DNA of 64,000 nt from Klebsiella planticola ATCC 33531 (GCF_000735435.1 NZ_JMPP01000024.1:124001-188000), one strand, 5' to 3'; shown: positions 28,410 to 38,781, counted from the first letter of the stretch. A program made the numbers and translations. The notes: a model not told the origin generated them from the letters alone.

Positions 28410-29474
28410 ATGAAACCGATAATTGCTGATACCGACGATCGCCGCTGGCAGGCGGTGTGCGATCGTGATGTGCGAGCCGATGGTCAGTTTGTCTTTGCCG
28501 TACTGACCACCGGTATCTGTTGCCGCCCGTCCTGCCGTTCGCGGCGAGCGCTGCGGGAGAATGTGCGCTTTTACCCCGGTGTTGAGGCGGCTATCGCCGA
28601 TGGCTTTCGTCCCTGTAAGCGCTGCCAGCCGGATAGAAGCGATCCGCAGCAACAGAAGGTGGACAAAGTTACCCGGGCCTGTCGCCTGCTGGAACAGGAA
28701 GCGCCGGTGACCCTTGAGACACTGGCACAGGAGCTGGCGGTCAGCCCCTTTCATTTTCATCGTTTATTCAAATCCGTCACCGGAATGACGCCGAAAGCCT
28801 GGCAGCAGGCATGGCGTGCACGACGTTTGCGCGAAGCGCTGGGGCAGGGTGAAAAAGTGACGCCCGCCGTGTTAGCGGCAGGCTTTCCCGGAGGCAGCAG
28901 CTATTATCGTCAGGCGGATGCCGCGCTAGGTATGACCGCCCGTCAGTTTCGCCGCGGCGGTGAGGATACCGACATTGTCTATACTGTCGGCGACTGTGCG
29001 GTCGGTCGCTGCCTGGTCGCAGAAAGTGACCGGGGCGTGTGCGCCGTTTTACCGGGGGAAGAGGACGCGGCGCTGCTTGATGCGTTATCCTGCCTCTTTC
29101 CTCACGCCCGGCTTCTGCCGGGAGATGCGCATTTTTGCCAGCGGGTAGCCCAGGTTTTCGCCCATCTGGACGATCCTCACCAGGCGGTTAATCTACCGCT
29201 GGATCTGCGCGGCACCGCGTTTCAGCAGCGCGTCTGGCAGGCGCTGCGCCAGATCCCGGCAGGAGAGACCCGCAGCTATCGTCAGGTCGCGCAGAGCATT
29301 GGCCAACCCCGTGCGGTGAGAGCCGTAGCAGGCGCCTGCGCGGCCAATAAACTGGCCATTGTTATCCCGTGTCATCGGGTGGTCCGTGAGGGCGGGGCGC
29401 TCTCAGGCTACCGCTGGGGAACGGCCCGCAAAGCGCAATTGTTGGCCCGGGAAGCACAAACCGAGGAGAAGTGA
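28410..29474 (+). CDS. ada: Bifunctional methyltransferase and activator Ada
   Basis: Adaptive-response protein of 354 aa. The N-terminal zinc domain has Cys38 and Cys42 (ICCRPSC) plus Cys69/Cys72 (PCKRC); Cys38 accepts methyl groups from phosphotriesters and switches Ada into an activator. An AraC-type helix-turn-helix lies in the middle (VTLETLAQELAVSPFHFHRLFK). The C-terminal O6-methylguanine methyltransferase has the active site VIPCHRVV and upstream RAVAGACAANK. It is the first gene of the ada-alkB operon. The ribosome binding site is CAGGAG at 28398-28403. Confidence 0.97.
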   Translation: MKPIIADTDDRRWQAVCDRDVRADGQFVFAVLTTGICCRPSCRSRRALRENVRFYPGVEAAIADGFRPCKRCQPDRSDPQQQKVDKVTRACRLLEQEAPVTLETLAQELAVSPFHFHRLFKSVTGMTPKAWQQAWRARRLREALGQGEKVTPAVLAAGFPGGSSYYRQADAALGMTARQFRRGGEDTDIVYTVGDCAVGRCLVAESDRGVCAVLPGEEDAALLDALSCLFPHARLLPGDAHFCQRVAQVFAHLDDPHQAVNLPLDLRGTAFQQRVWQALRQIPAGETRSYRQVAQSIGQPRAVRAVAGACAANKLAIVIPCHRVVREGGALSGYRWGTARKAQLLAREAQTEEK

Positions 29475-30130
29475 TGCTCGATTTATTCGCCGATACGCCT
29501 CCCTGGCAGGAGCCGCTGGCGCCGGGGGCCGCCATTCTGCGGCGCTTCGCCCACCCGCGTGCGGCGGCGTTGCTCCAGGCGATAATGCAGGTCGCCAGCC
29601 GGTCGCCGTTTCGTCAAATGGTGACGCCGGGAGGCTATACCATGTCGGTGGCGATGACCAACTGTGGCAGAGTTGGCTGGACCACCGATATGCACGGCTA
29701 CCTCTATGCCCCCGACGATCCGTTAACCGGTCAGCGCTGGCCGTCGATGCCGACGATCTTTCGCGAACTGGCTGCGGAGGCGGCGCTTGCCTGCGGCTAT
29801 CTCCGTTTTGCTCCTGATGCCTGTCTGATTAACCGCTATCAGCCCGGGGCAAAGCTGTCTCTGCATCAGGATAAAGATGAACGCGATCTGCGGGCGCCTA
29901 TTGTGTCGGTGTCACTGGGGTTGCCCGCCGTGTTTCAGTTTGGCGGTCTGCGGCGCAGCGATCCGCTGCAGCGCGTGCTGCTGGAGCATGGCGATGTGGT
30001 GGTCTGGGGCGGAGAATCGCGCCTGTTTTACCACGGTATCCAGCCGCTGAAAGAGGGCAACCATCCGCAGACCGGCGTCTGCCGTTATAATCTCACCTTC
30101 CGTCTGGCCGGCGCGAAAGAACAAAAATAA
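29474..30130 (+). CDS. alkB: DNA oxidative demethylase AlkB
   Basis: Fe(II)/2-oxoglutarate dioxygenase reversing 1-methyladenine and 3-methylcytosine damage, 218 aa. The metal ligands are in LHQDKDE (HxD) and FYHGIQP, and the 2-oxoglutarate-binding arginines in CRYNLTFR. The ATG at 29474 overlaps the ada stop by one base (TGATG), with GAGGAG 5 bases upstream; an adjacent in-frame GTG at 29471 is less likely. It is translationally coupled to ada. Confidence 0.97.
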   Translation: MLDLFADTPPWQEPLAPGAAILRRFAHPRAAALLQAIMQVASRSPFRQMVTPGGYTMSVAMTNCGRVGWTTDMHGYLYAPDDPLTGQRWPSMPTIFRELAAEAALACGYLRFAPDACLINRYQPGAKLSLHQDKDERDLRAPIVSVSLGLPAVFQFGGLRRSDPLQRVLLEHGDVVVWGGESRLFYHGIQPLKEGNHPQTGVCRYNLTFRLAGAKEQK

Positions 30131-30199
30131 GAATTATTCTTGATGTCATTGGCGAGCAGTTTAAACTGCTGGCTGTTTTGCTTGCCCGGATTGTGAGTT

Positions 30200-31843
30200 A
30201 TGGAACTTCTGCTGCTTGTCTGGCGCCAGTATCGCTGGCCGTTTATCTCCGTCATTGCCCTGAGTCTGCTCAGCGCGGCGCTGGGACTCGGGCTTATTGC
30301 CTTTATTAATCTGCGCCTGATGACCGTGGTCGATACCTCGCTGGCGGTGCTGCCGGAATTTCTCGGTTTATTGCTGTTGCTGATGGTCGTGACGCTGGGT
30401 TCCCAGCTGGCTCTGACCACCCTGGGACACCATTTTGTCTTCCGCCTGCGCGGCGAATTTATCAAGCGCATCCTTGATAGCCAAATCGAAAAGGTCGAGA
30501 AGATCGGTAGCGCTTCGCTGCTCGCCGGTTTAACCAGCGACATTCGTAATATCACCATCGCTTTTGTTCGCCTGCCGGAGCTGGTGCAGGGGATTATCCT
30601 GACCGTTGGTTCCGCCGCCTACCTGGCGTGGCTGTCGGGCAAAATGATGATGGTCACCGCGCTGTGGATGGCGCTGACCATCTGGGGCGGGTTTGTGCTG
30701 GTGGCTCGCGTCTACCGGCATATGGCGACGCTGCGGGAAACCGAAGACAAGCTGTACCACGACTACCAGACGGTGCTGGAAGGGCGCAAAGAGCTAACCC
30801 TCAACCGGGAACGCGCGGAATACGTGTTTAATCAACTGTATCTGCCGGATGCCCGCGAATATCGTCACCATATTATCCGCGCCGATACGTTCCATCTCAG
30901 CGCGGTGAACTGGTCGAATATTATGATGCTGGGGGCCATCGGACTGGTGTTCTGGATGGCAAACAGCCTCGGCTGGGCGAATACCGCGGTGGCGGCGACC
31001 TACTCGCTGACGCTGCTGTTCCTGCGCACGCCGCTGCTCTCGGCGGTCGGAGCGCTGCCGACGTTGCTCAGCGCCCAGGTCGCGTTCAACAAGCTGAATA
31101 CCTTCTCGCTGACACCGTATCGCGCCGACTTCCCGCAGCCGGAACCGCACCCGCACTGGCAGACTCTGGAGCTGCGCGACGTCTGCTTCCACTATCCGGA
31201 TAACAGCTTTGCCGTCGGGCCGATTAACCTGACCCTGCAGCGTGGCGAGCTGGTGTTTTTAATTGGCGGCAACGGTAGCGGGAAATCCACGCTGGCGATG
31301 CTGCTGACCGGGTTGTATCAACCGGCTTCCGGGCAGATTCTGCTGGATGGCCAGCCCCTTGCGGCGGACAAGCCCGAAGATTACCGCAAGCTTTTTTCGG
31401 CGGTCTTTACCGATGTCTGGCTGTTCGATCGGCTGCTGGGGCCTGGCGGGAAAGCGGCGAACCCTGCGCTGGTCGGCCAGTGGATGGAGTACCTGAAAAT
31501 GACGCACAAACTGCAGCTGGATAACGGCAGGATTGTCGATTTGAAGCTGTCGAAAGGGCAGAAAAAACGCGTGGCGCTGTTGCTGGCGCTGGCGGAGGAG
31601 CGGGATATCATCCTGCTTGATGAGTGGGCGGCGGATCAGGACCCGCATTTCCGTCGCGAGTTTTACCAGCTGCTGCTGCCGTTGATGCAGCAGATGGGGA
31701 AAACCGTTTTCGCCATTAGCCACGACGATCACTACTTCCAGCATGCCGACCGCCTGCTGGAGATGCGAGGCGGCCAGCTGACAGAGCTGACGGGAGAAGA
31801 GCGCGAGCTGGCTACCCGGGATGCGGTGGCTCGCACCGCCTGA
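30200..31843 (+). CDS. yojI: ABC exporter YojI
   Basis: Fused membrane/ATPase exporter of 547 aa, the E. coli YojI length. E. coli YojI exports the lasso peptide microcin J25 with TolC and has been linked to L-cysteine efflux. About six membrane segments fill residues 1-310. The nucleotide-binding part has Walker [10 protein letters not shown], the signature [15 protein letters not shown] and Walker [14 protein letters not shown]. The signature begins LSKGQ instead of LSGGQ, as in this peptide-exporter subfamily. It follows alkB by 69 bp and could be read from the same transcript. Confidence 0.94.
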   Translation: MELLLLVWRQYRWPFISVIALSLLSAALGLGLIAFINLRLMTVVDTSLAVLPEFLGLLLLLMVVTLGSQLALTTLGHHFVFRLRGEFIKRILDSQIEKVEKIGSASLLAGLTSDIRNITIAFVRLPELVQGIILTVGSAAYLAWLSGKMMMVTALWMALTIWGGFVLVARVYRHMATLRETEDKLYHDYQTVLEGRKELTLNRERAEYVFNQLYLPDAREYRHHIIRADTFHLSAVNWSNIMMLGAIGLVFWMANSLGWANTAVAATYSLTLLFLRTPLLSAVGALPTLLSAQVAFNKLNTFSLTPYRADFPQPEPHPHWQTLELRDVCFHYPDNSFAVGPINLTLQRGELVFLIGGNGSGKSTLAMLLTGLYQPASGQILLDGQPLAADKPEDYRKLFSAVFTDVWLFDRLLGPGGKAANPALVGQWMEYLKMTHKLQLDNGRIVDLKLSKGQKKRVALLLALAEERDIILLDEWAADQDPHFRREFYQLLLPLMQQMGKTVFAISHDDHYFQHADRLLEMRGGQLTELTGEERELATRDAVARTA

Positions 31844-31986
31844 CTGACCGCGTCGCCCGGCTCGCCGGCGGCGCGGTTGTTGATTTTTCCGCCGCCTGAA
31901 CGGGGCGACGGTTATTTTTTCTCCCTCCCCGCGCTATGCTTATGGCTCCTGGCCTGCCACATGTTCTCAAAAGGATTGCCTGACCG

Positions 31987-33423
31987 ATGTCCGTTTCGCA
32001 TAAAAAAAGTGCCAGATTACGTGATGAAGAGCGTGCCCGTCTTATCTGGCTGCTGACCACCGATAAAGCCGTGACCTCGGCGCTGCTGGGAAAACTCACT
32101 CTCGCTGAACGCTATGACGACGGTACGCTGGCAGACGATCTGGCGGAGGTCGAGGTGCTGGTTTCTCACCTGCCGCCGCCGGACCTTGCCGATGCCCTCG
32201 AAGCGCTGCCGTACGACGGGCGTAATGCGCTCTGGCAGCTGGTCAGCAACGACAAACGCGGCGAGGTGCTGCTCGAGGCATCGGAAAACGTCTGGGGCGA
32301 TCTCATCGATAAGATGAGCGACCACGAGCTGCTCGACGCGCTGCAAACCCTGGATATCGACGAACAGGTCTATCTGGTTCAGCACCTGCCGCGTAACCTG
32401 ACCGGCCGCTTACTGGCGACGATGCCGCCGGAAAAGCGCGCGCGTGTCCGCCAGATTATGCGCTACGCCGACAATACCGTCGGGGCAATCATGGAGTTCG
32501 AAGTGATTGTCGTGCGTCCGGAAATGACGCTGGCGGCGGTACAGCGCTACCTGCGGCGGCTGGGCAAAATGCCGGAGAACACCGATAAGCTGTTTGTGAC
32601 CACCCGCAATAAGCTTCTGCTGGGTGAGCTTCAGCTGCAAACGATTCTGCTCAATGATGCGCAAAAACGGGTCGGCGACGTCATGGAAGGGGACCCGGTT
32701 ACCTTCCAGCCGCATGAAGAGGCTGAAAAGGTGGCGCGTACTTTTGAACGTGACGACTTGATCAGCGCCGCGGTGATTGATGCGGAAGGGAAGCTGATGG
32801 GGCGTCTGACCATCGATGAGATCGTTGACGTCGTCTATGAAGAGACGGACAGCGATCTGCGCGGCATGGGCGGCCTGAGCAGCGAAGAGGATGTCTTTGC
32901 GCCGGTCAGTAAAGCGGTGAAGACCCGCTGGGCGTGGCTGGCGGTTAATCTGTGCACCGCCTTTATCGCCTCGCGGGTGATTGACGGGTTTGAACACACT
33001 ATTTCACAGCTGGTGGCGCTTGCCTCGCTGATGCCGATCGTCGCCGGGATCGGCGGCAATACCGGTAATCAGACGATCACCATGATCGTGCGCGCTATGG
33101 CGTTACAGCACATCCAGCCCGGCAGCTTTTCGTTTCTGATCATGCGCGAGATGGGCGTCGCGCTGATTAACGGCCTGGTGTGGGGCGGGATCATGGGAGC
33201 GATCACTTGGTGGCTGTATCAGGACCCGCAGCTGGGCGGCGTGATGACGCTGGCGATGATGCTGAATCTGCTGATGGCCGCGATGATGGGGGTGATTATC
33301 CCGATGGTGATGGTCAAGCTGGGGCGCGATCCGGCGGTCGGCTCCAGCGTGATGATCACCGCGATTACCGACACCGGCGGCTTCTTTATTTTTCTCGGTC
33401 TGGCGACGATATTTCTGATGTAA
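31987..33423 (+). CDS. mgtE: Magnesium transporter MgtE
   Basis: MgtE-type Mg2+ channel of 478 aa. The N-terminal acidic superhelical domain (about 1-135) is followed by two CBS repeats (about 140-260, including VGDVMEGDPVTF and LMGRLTIDEIVDVV) and a C-terminal membrane domain with five hydrophobic segments. The pore signature PIVAGIGGNTGNQT is intact. E. coli K-12 has no gene here between yojI and mqo, so this is a Klebsiella-side addition. AAAAGGAT is about 11 bases before the ATG. Its last 38 bp overlap the convergent SulP gene. Confidence 0.93.
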   Translation: MSVSHKKSARLRDEERARLIWLLTTDKAVTSALLGKLTLAERYDDGTLADDLAEVEVLVSHLPPPDLADALEALPYDGRNALWQLVSNDKRGEVLLEASENVWGDLIDKMSDHELLDALQTLDIDEQVYLVQHLPRNLTGRLLATMPPEKRARVRQIMRYADNTVGAIMEFEVIVVRPEMTLAAVQRYLRRLGKMPENTDKLFVTTRNKLLLGELQLQTILLNDAQKRVGDVMEGDPVTFQPHEEAEKVARTFERDDLISAAVIDAEGKLMGRLTIDEIVDVVYEETDSDLRGMGGLSSEEDVFAPVSKAVKTRWAWLAVNLCTAFIASRVIDGFEHTISQLVALASLMPIVAGIGGNTGNQTITMIVRAMALQHIQPGSFSFLIMREMGVALINGLVWGGIMGAITWWLYQDPQLGGVMTLAMMLNLLMAAMMGVIIPMVMVKLGRDPAVGSSVMITAITDTGGFFIFLGLATIFLM

Positions 33424-34633
33424 GCGCCGGCCTGCTGCGCAGGCGACGGGGAATCAGCGCCATCACTGCCAGTCCGGCCAGAACGCCAATGGCCAGATTG
33501 CTGGTTCCGACCGTCGCGCCGACGGTCGCCAGCATGACCAGCGTCTCCGGCCACGGATGACGCGCCACTTCCGCCGGACGAATGCTATGCCAGCTGAAGG
33601 TTTTTGCCGCCACAATCACCATCACTCCGGCCAACACCACCATCGGAATTTTAGCCATCACTTCACTCAGCGCGGTCACCAGCAGCAGCAGTACAAGGCC
33701 TGCCGCAACGGTTGAGACGCGGCTTCGGCCCTTGCCCATTTCGACGTTAACGATGGTCTGCCCGATCATGGCGCAGCCGGCGATACCGCCGTAGAGTCCG
33801 GCGAGAATATTGGCGATGCCCAGCCCGGTACTCTCGCGCGCTTTGCTGGATGGCGTGTGGGTCAGATCATCCACGAGTTTAGCCGTCAGCAGCGACTCCA
33901 GCAGCCCAACGAAGGCGATACTCAATGCGCAGGGCCAGATAATGTTCAGCGTGTGCAGATCGAGCGGTACCCGCAGAGCGGTAAATCCGGGCAGTCCGCC
34001 GCTCATGCTGCCTTCATCACCGACGGTGGGCAGCAGCTGGCCGGTGGTGACGGTAAACAAGGTCAGCAGGATGATAGCGATTAGCGGCGAAGGGATGGCT
34101 TTGATATAGCGCGGCGCCCACAGCACAATCAGCAGCGTCAGCACGAACAGGCCGATGATCAGTGGCCGTGTGCTCCAGAAATGCGGCAGCTGGGCAAAGA
34201 AGATCAGTATTCCCAGCGCATTCACAAAACCGGTCATCACCGATTGCGGAATAAACCGCATCAGCCGGGCCATGCCGCACAACCCAAACAAAATTTGAAT
34301 AATACCAGCCAAAATGACAGCAGGCAGGATATAGCCGACGCCGTGCTGATGCACCATAGGGCCAATCACCAGCGCCACCGACCCCGCCGCAGCGGTGACC
34401 ATAGCCGGTCTGCCGCCAAGAACCGACATCGCCAGGCAGAGCACAACGGACGCAATCAGGCTGACTTTCGGGTCAACCCCGGCAATCACGGAGAAGGAGA
34501 TAACCTCTGGAATCAGGGCCAGCGCGGTGAGTACGCCAGCCAGCGCTTCGCGGGTCAGCAGCGAGGGCGAGCGTAATACATGGCGAAGAGCGCCGTTCGA
34601 AGAGGGTGGTACGTGGTTGGTGGCCTGATGCAT
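33386..34633 (-). CDS. SulP-family anion transporter lacking a STAS domain
   Basis: Inner-membrane anion transporter of the SulP (SLC26) superfamily, 415 aa from the ATG at 34633. Transported ions in this family include sulfate, bicarbonate or dicarboxylates; the substrate is not readable here. Family features are the N-terminal DvlAGvl-like segment (LLTREALAGVLTALALIPEVISFSVIAGVDP), GGRPAMVTAAAGSVALV and the repeated hydrophobic helices. The protein ends soon after the last helix (MALIPRRLRSR), with no STAS domain, which most bacterial SulP proteins possess. The open frame extends 42 codons upstream, but the homologous part starts at or after 34633. No clear ribosome binding site, so the start is uncertain. 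Convergent with mgtE, overlapping it by 38 bp. Confidence 0.85.
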   Translation of the reverse strand: MHQATNHVPPSSNGALRHVLRSPSLLTREALAGVLTALALIPEVISFSVIAGVDPKVSLIASVVLCLAMSVLGGRPAMVTAAAGSVALVIGPMVHQHGVGYILPAVILAGIIQILFGLCGMARLMRFIPQSVMTGFVNALGILIFFAQLPHFWSTRPLIIGLFVLTLLIVLWAPRYIKAIPSPLIAIILLTLFTVTTGQLLPTVGDEGSMSGGLPGFTALRVPLDLHTLNIIWPCALSIAFVGLLESLLTAKLVDDLTHTPSSKARESTGLGIANILAGLYGGIAGCAMIGQTIVNVEMGKGRSRVSTVAAGLVLLLLVTALSEVMAKIPMVVLAGVMVIVAAKTFSWHSIRPAEVARHPWPETLVMLATVGATVGTSNLAIGVLAGLAVMALIPRRLRSRPALTSEISSPDREK

Positions 34634-34905
34634 AAGCGTTTCGCTGGTAGATAAACCGGAGCCACGAGCCTGAGCTTGTGTGCGGTCTGTCACAAAACAG
34701 GGGATGATAGCGCGTGGACGTGACATATACCAGTACAAAATATGATTTAGCGTACACATTTATTAAACATTTTTATAACAGATCTCAAAACTCAACTTAA
34801 ATTTTAAACAATATTTAATTTTTTGATCTTCGGTGTTACCTTGATTCCCGATAATCGTTTCACCTGCGCTAAATCCAAAAGCGAGTAAAGTAAGGCTCAA
34901 ATCCG

Positions 34906-36537
34906 ATGAAGAAAAAGATGGCCGTACCCAGCTCACCGGCTGTTGGTTCAAATACACCTCGGACCAACACCCGCCATGAGCAAGAGACGGATGTATTGTT
35001 GATTGGCGGCGGCATCATGAGCGCCACGTTGGGAACCTGGCTTCAGGAACTTGAGCCGGACTGGTCTATTACCATGGTCGAGCAGATGTCCAGCGTGGCT
35101 GAAGAGAGCTCGAACGGCTGGAACAATGCGGGTACCGGCCATGCGGCTTTGATGGAGCTGAACTACACGCCACAAACCGCCAGCGGGATTAATATCGACA
35201 AAGCGGTCGATATCAATGAATCCTTCCATATCTCCCGGCAATTTTGGGCTCACCAGGTGACACGCGGCATACTCAGTAAGCCGAAATCATTTATTAACAG
35301 CGTGCCGCACATGAGCTTTGTGTGGGGCGAAGACAATGTGAATTTCCTGCGCGCACGTTACGCGGCGCTGCAGCAGAGTGAGTTGTTCCGCGGGATTCGC
35401 TATTCTGAAGATCATCAGCAGATCAAAGAGTGGGCGCCGCTGGTGATGGAAGGGCGCGATCCGCAGCAAAAAGTGGCCGCGACCCGCACCGAAGTCGGAA
35501 CCGACGTCAACTACGGGGAAATCACCCGCCAGCTGATTGCCGGACTGCAGACCCATGATAACTTCTCTTTGCAGCTTGGCACCGTTGTGCGTCGCTTTAA
35601 GCGCAACGCGGACAAGAACTGGACGGTGACCCTGGCCGATGCCGATAATCGTCGCCAGAAGCGCGTTATTAAAGCCAAATTTATCTTTATTGGCGCCGGC
35701 GGCGCCGCGCTGACGCTGCTTCAGGAAACCGGCATTCCTCAGGCGAAAGAGTACGCGGGCTTCCCGGTGGGCGGTCAGTTCCTGGTGTGCGAAAACCCGG
35801 AGGTGGTGAACCATCATCTGGCGAAAGTGTATGGCCAGGCCGAAGTGGGCGCGCCGCCGATGTCGGTCCCGCATATCGATACGCGGATTATCGATGGTAA
35901 GCGCGTGGTGCTGTTCGGACCGTTCGCGACTTTCTCGACCCGCTTCCTGAAAAACGGCTCGCTGTGGGATCTGCTGGCATCAACCAACACCTCGAATATT
36001 CTGCCGATGCTCAATGTTGGTCTGGATAACTTCGATCTGGTGAAATACCTGATTAGCCAGGTGATGCAGAAAGATAACGATCGTCACGAGGCGCTGCGCG
36101 AATACTATCCGGAAGCGAATAAAGAGGACTGGCGCTTGTGGCAGGCTGGCCAGCGCGTACAGATTATCAAACGCAACGGCAAGAAGGGTGTACTCCGTCT
36201 GGGCACGGAAGTGGTCAGCGATGACGAAGGTACCGTTGCAGCGCTGCTGGGAGCCTCTCCGGGAGCATCGACGGCGGCGCCTATCATGCTACAGCTGATG
36301 GAGAAGGTCTTTAAAGAGAAGGTGCAGTCGGCCGCCTGGCAGGCGAAACTGAAAGAGATCGTTCCGTCCTACGGTCTGCGTCTGGACGGTAATCCGGCGG
36401 CGATTGAACAGGCGCTGGCGTGGACCAGTGAAGTGCTGCAGCTGCATTACGAGCCAGTCGCGGTGGTTGATCAGGTCCCGCTTGCGGAGCTGAAGCCGCT
36501 GTCCGGTGACAAACCTATGGCGGATATTGCGCTATAG
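34906..36537 (+). CDS. mqo: Malate:quinone oxidoreductase
   Basis: FAD-dependent peripheral-membrane enzyme oxidising malate to oxaloacetate with electrons passed to ubiquinone, 543 aa (E. coli 548). The FAD motif [14 protein letters not shown] begins near residue 29, with [22 protein letters not shown], a hallmark of Mqo, after it. The first 25 residues are Pro/Ser/Thr-rich and lack the hydrophobic stretch of the E. coli N-terminus, so a signal peptide is not evident. It is transcribed alone; upstream (34760-34905) is AT-rich. A perfect hairpin follows it. Confidence 0.95.
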   Translation: MKKKMAVPSSPAVGSNTPRTNTRHEQETDVLLIGGGIMSATLGTWLQELEPDWSITMVEQMSSVAEESSNGWNNAGTGHAALMELNYTPQTASGINIDKAVDINESFHISRQFWAHQVTRGILSKPKSFINSVPHMSFVWGEDNVNFLRARYAALQQSELFRGIRYSEDHQQIKEWAPLVMEGRDPQQKVAATRTEVGTDVNYGEITRQLIAGLQTHDNFSLQLGTVVRRFKRNADKNWTVTLADADNRRQKRVIKAKFIFIGAGGAALTLLQETGIPQAKEYAGFPVGGQFLVCENPEVVNHHLAKVYGQAEVGAPPMSVPHIDTRIIDGKRVVLFGPFATFSTRFLKNGSLWDLLASTNTSNILPMLNVGLDNFDLVKYLISQVMQKDNDRHEALREYYPEANKEDWRLWQAGQRVQIIKRNGKKGVLRLGTEVVSDDEGTVAALLGASPGASTAAPIMLQLMEKVFKEKVQSAAWQAKLKEIVPSYGLRLDGNPAAIEQALAWTSEVLQLHYEPVAVVDQVPLAELKPLSGDKPMADIAL

Positions 36538-36544
36538 AACGACA

Positions 36545-36566
36545 TCCGGCGGCTGATACCGCCGGA
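36545..36566. terminator. Hairpin between mqo and eco
   Basis: Perfect 8-bp inverted repeat TCCGGCGG / CCGCCGGA, 6-base loop, 7 bases after the mqo stop and between convergent mqo and eco. There is no clear T-run on either side. Confidence 0.5.
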
Positions 36567-36589
36567 GAGTGACTGTTTATCGCTTCGCG

Positions 36590-37081
36590 TTAGCGTACAA
36601 CGGCATTACCGATGGTTTCGTCTGCTTTCCAGATTCGGTATTTCACTTCGACGTTATCTGGCGTGTAGACCACGATTGGCAGCTTGCTGTTGTAGCGCAG
36701 CATCGCATCATCACCTAACCCTGCCAGCACAAATTTACGCTCTTTTTTGCCGTCCGGGCAGGCCATCATGGTTGAAACCGGTCCGGTTACTTTATCAAAA
36801 ACGTAGTAATCGTAGCCCCAGCCTTCCAGCGTTTTGCTTTCCAGTTGGCCGCCGAGGCGATGGCGGTTGCAGTCAACCTCAAGGGTCTGGCCGATCATCA
36901 GTTCGACTTTAAATGCGGATTCGTCCTGCTGCTGCGGCAGCTGAATCACCTGACGCTTCATGCCTTTTTCCGCCTTCGGATAGGGGGCGACCTTTTCCAG
37001 AGGCTGTTCAGCGGCCAGCGCGCTGGTGGAAACACAGGCAACGGCCAGCAGAGAAACAGCAAGCGTAGAGATTTTATTCAC
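36590..37081 (-). CDS. eco: Ecotin, periplasmic serine protease inhibitor
   Basis: Dimeric periplasmic inhibitor of trypsin-fold serine proteases, 163 aa with a signal peptide of about 23 residues (ends SALA). The reactive loop [11 protein letters not shown] is intact, with Met-Met at the P1-P1' positions, and the two Cys that form the conserved disulfide (VDCNRH and MACPDG) are present. The C-terminus [16 protein letters not shown] matches E. coli ecotin. The start codon is GTG at 37081; the upstream ATGs lead into a stop within a few codons. In E. coli the nap genes come next; here an AI-2E family gene does. Confidence 0.96.
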   Translation of the reverse strand: MNKISTLAVSLLAVACVSTSALAAEQPLEKVAPYPKAEKGMKRQVIQLPQQQDESAFKVELMIGQTLEVDCNRHRLGGQLESKTLEGWGYDYYVFDKVTGPVSTMMACPDGKKERKFVLAGLGDDAMLRYNSKLPIVVYTPDNVEVKYRIWKADETIGNAVVR

Positions 37082-37410
37082 GATTCATCATCCTTTGTTA
37101 TCGATCTTTAACGGCAAAAGACTAGCACTCTTTTGCGTAATGGTAAGAATAATTTACCATTATTTTCATATATTCTGGTCTTATTGACTGGCTTTTCTTG
37201 GTGGTGTGCAAGTATTCACTACCCATTTCCACGCTCTGAGCGAAAGGTTCTTGCGGTATCCTTGACGGGATATTGCCGCCAACTGCGGCCGATAATCCGG
37301 CGTTAATAATCATCAGCAAGCGAAGACGCTTTCAGGTGCAATGATTCCACTCTGACCGGCCCATATCCACGAATGAGGAGGCGTTATCAGGGACATGAAT
37401 GGAAACAGAA

Positions 37411-37433
37411 GGGGGAAGCGAAATGCTCCCCCC
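37411..37433 (-). terminator. Hairpin downstream of the AI-2E family gene
   Basis: On the minus strand GGGGGAGCATTTCGCTTCCCCC folds into an 8-bp stem with a 5-base loop, starting 6 bases beyond the stop codon; the following T-run is poor. The rest of the 357-bp gap 37082-37438 shows an AT-rich stretch upstream of eco but no gene I can support. Confidence 0.5.
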
Positions 37434-37438
37434 GATGC

Positions 37439-38548
37439 TTACTCATCGCGACTGACTTTCCCTTCCTCGATGAACTCTTCATCTATTTCGTCGGTGTTGC
37501 CCGCGTGTTCGCGCCCCGATAACAGATTCCAGCAGGCGATAAACAGGGCGGCGATCAGCGGCCCGATGACAAAGCCATTAATACCGTAAATCTCCATGCC
37601 GCCGAGGGTGGCAATCAAAATCAGATAGTCTGGCATTTTGGTGTCTTTGCCCACCAGCAGCGGGCGCAGAATATTATCCACCAGGCCTATCACAATCACG
37701 AAGAAGCCCACGATAAACGCCCCTTGCCATAGCTGATCGGTGGCAAACAGGAAGATAGCCGCCGGTACCCAGACTATGGCGGAACCGATCGCCGGAATCA
37801 GCGACAGAAACGCCATGATGGCGCCCCACAAAATGCTGCCGTCGAGGCCGGCGATAGAAAATGCGATACCGCCAAGTATCCCCTGGGCGAGGGCGACGGC
37901 GACGGTACCTTTTACGGTTGCCCGTGATACGGCGGCAAATTTGGCAAACAGATGCTGCTTAACGTAGTTAGACAGCGGCAGGGACTCAAGGATGAGCATG
38001 ACCAGATAGGGGCCATCTTTGAGCAGGAAAAACAGCAGATACAGCATGATGCCGAAGCTCACGGTAAAGCCGAATGTCCCTTTACCAATCAGGAACGCGC
38101 TACCGGCCAGATATTGCCCGCCTTTCAGGGCGGCGTCAGAGAGCTGTTTCTGAATCTGCTCTGCGCTGTCAAGGTTATGTTCGGAGAGAAAGCTTCTGGC
38201 CCACTCGGGCAGATGGGCAAACAGGTTTGCCACCACCACCGGAAACTGGGTGTCATTATGCTGAAGCCGGGTGTAAACCAGGTTTAGCTCGAACGCCAGC
38301 GATGAAATGATGATCGCCAGCGGCGTGAAAACAATCAGGCAGATAATCACCACGGTCAACAACGATGCCAGGTCATTGCGCTCACCGAGGCGAGCCCGCA
38401 ATTTGTTCTTTACCGGGTTGAAGATGACCGACAGAATCGCGGCCCACAGTATGGCTGAATAATAAGGCGAAAGAACATTAAAAAAGGCGAGGCTGACCAT
38501 CAGCAAAATCAGGATAAAAAATCCCTTCGTAAGTCCATTAACTCTCAT
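37439..38548 (-). CDS. AI-2E family transporter (UPF0118)
   Basis: Polytopic inner-membrane protein of the AI-2E/PerM family, 369 aa from the ATG at 38548. The frame can start at an upstream TTG (38572), but the hydrophobic N-terminus begins after the ATG. Seven to eight membrane segments are visible, with the characteristic LLFFLLKDG, LSLIPAIGSAIVWVPAAIFL and VDNILRPLLVGK regions. Members transport quorum signal AI-2 (TqsA) or act as sodium/proton antiporters or permeases (PerM, YdiK); the substrate here is unknown. The tail is acidic (TDEIDEEFIEEGK). It occupies the place of the E. coli nap-ccm-narP region between eco and the tRNA-Pro gene. Confidence 0.85.
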   Translation of the reverse strand: MRVNGLTKGFFILILLMVSLAFFNVLSPYYSAILWAAILSVIFNPVKNKLRARLGERNDLASLLTVVIICLIVFTPLAIIISSLAFELNLVYTRLQHNDTQFPVVVANLFAHLPEWARSFLSEHNLDSAEQIQKQLSDAALKGGQYLAGSAFLIGKGTFGFTVSFGIMLYLLFFLLKDGPYLVMLILESLPLSNYVKQHLFAKFAAVSRATVKGTVAVALAQGILGGIAFSIAGLDGSILWGAIMAFLSLIPAIGSAIVWVPAAIFLFATDQLWQGAFIVGFFVIVIGLVDNILRPLLVGKDTKMPDYLILIATLGGMEIYGINGFVIGPLIAALFIACWNLLSGREHAGNTDEIDEEFIEEGKVSRDE

Positions 38549-38701
38549 ATTAATTGTTCCGGTGTCAGGCAAGTACGACGAATAATAGAAGCTATTCTTC
38601 GTTTTACAATCAGTAAGGTCGGAGTTTGTTCATCGGCAGCACGGAAACGGGGATGGATTCGAGCGCGGACCGCGACCGTGTCGGTGGGGCGGATTCGGGC
38701 A

Positions 38702-38737
38702 TTAAAAAACCCGCAGGCTCAGAGAGGATGCGGGTTC
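38702..38737 (-). terminator. Terminator of the tRNA-Pro gene
   Basis: On the minus strand AACCCGCA...TGCGGGTT forms an 8-bp stem with a 13-base loop and is followed by TTTTTTAAT, 45 bases past the tRNA 3' end. Confidence 0.85.
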
Positions 38738-38781
38738 TTAAGGGGTTACCGGTGGTTAAGATAACCTACCGGTGAATGATT

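Noticed and set aside
37122..37319. 65-codon frame upstream of eco
   Set aside because: Falls in the eco promoter region, no similarity and poor codon use.
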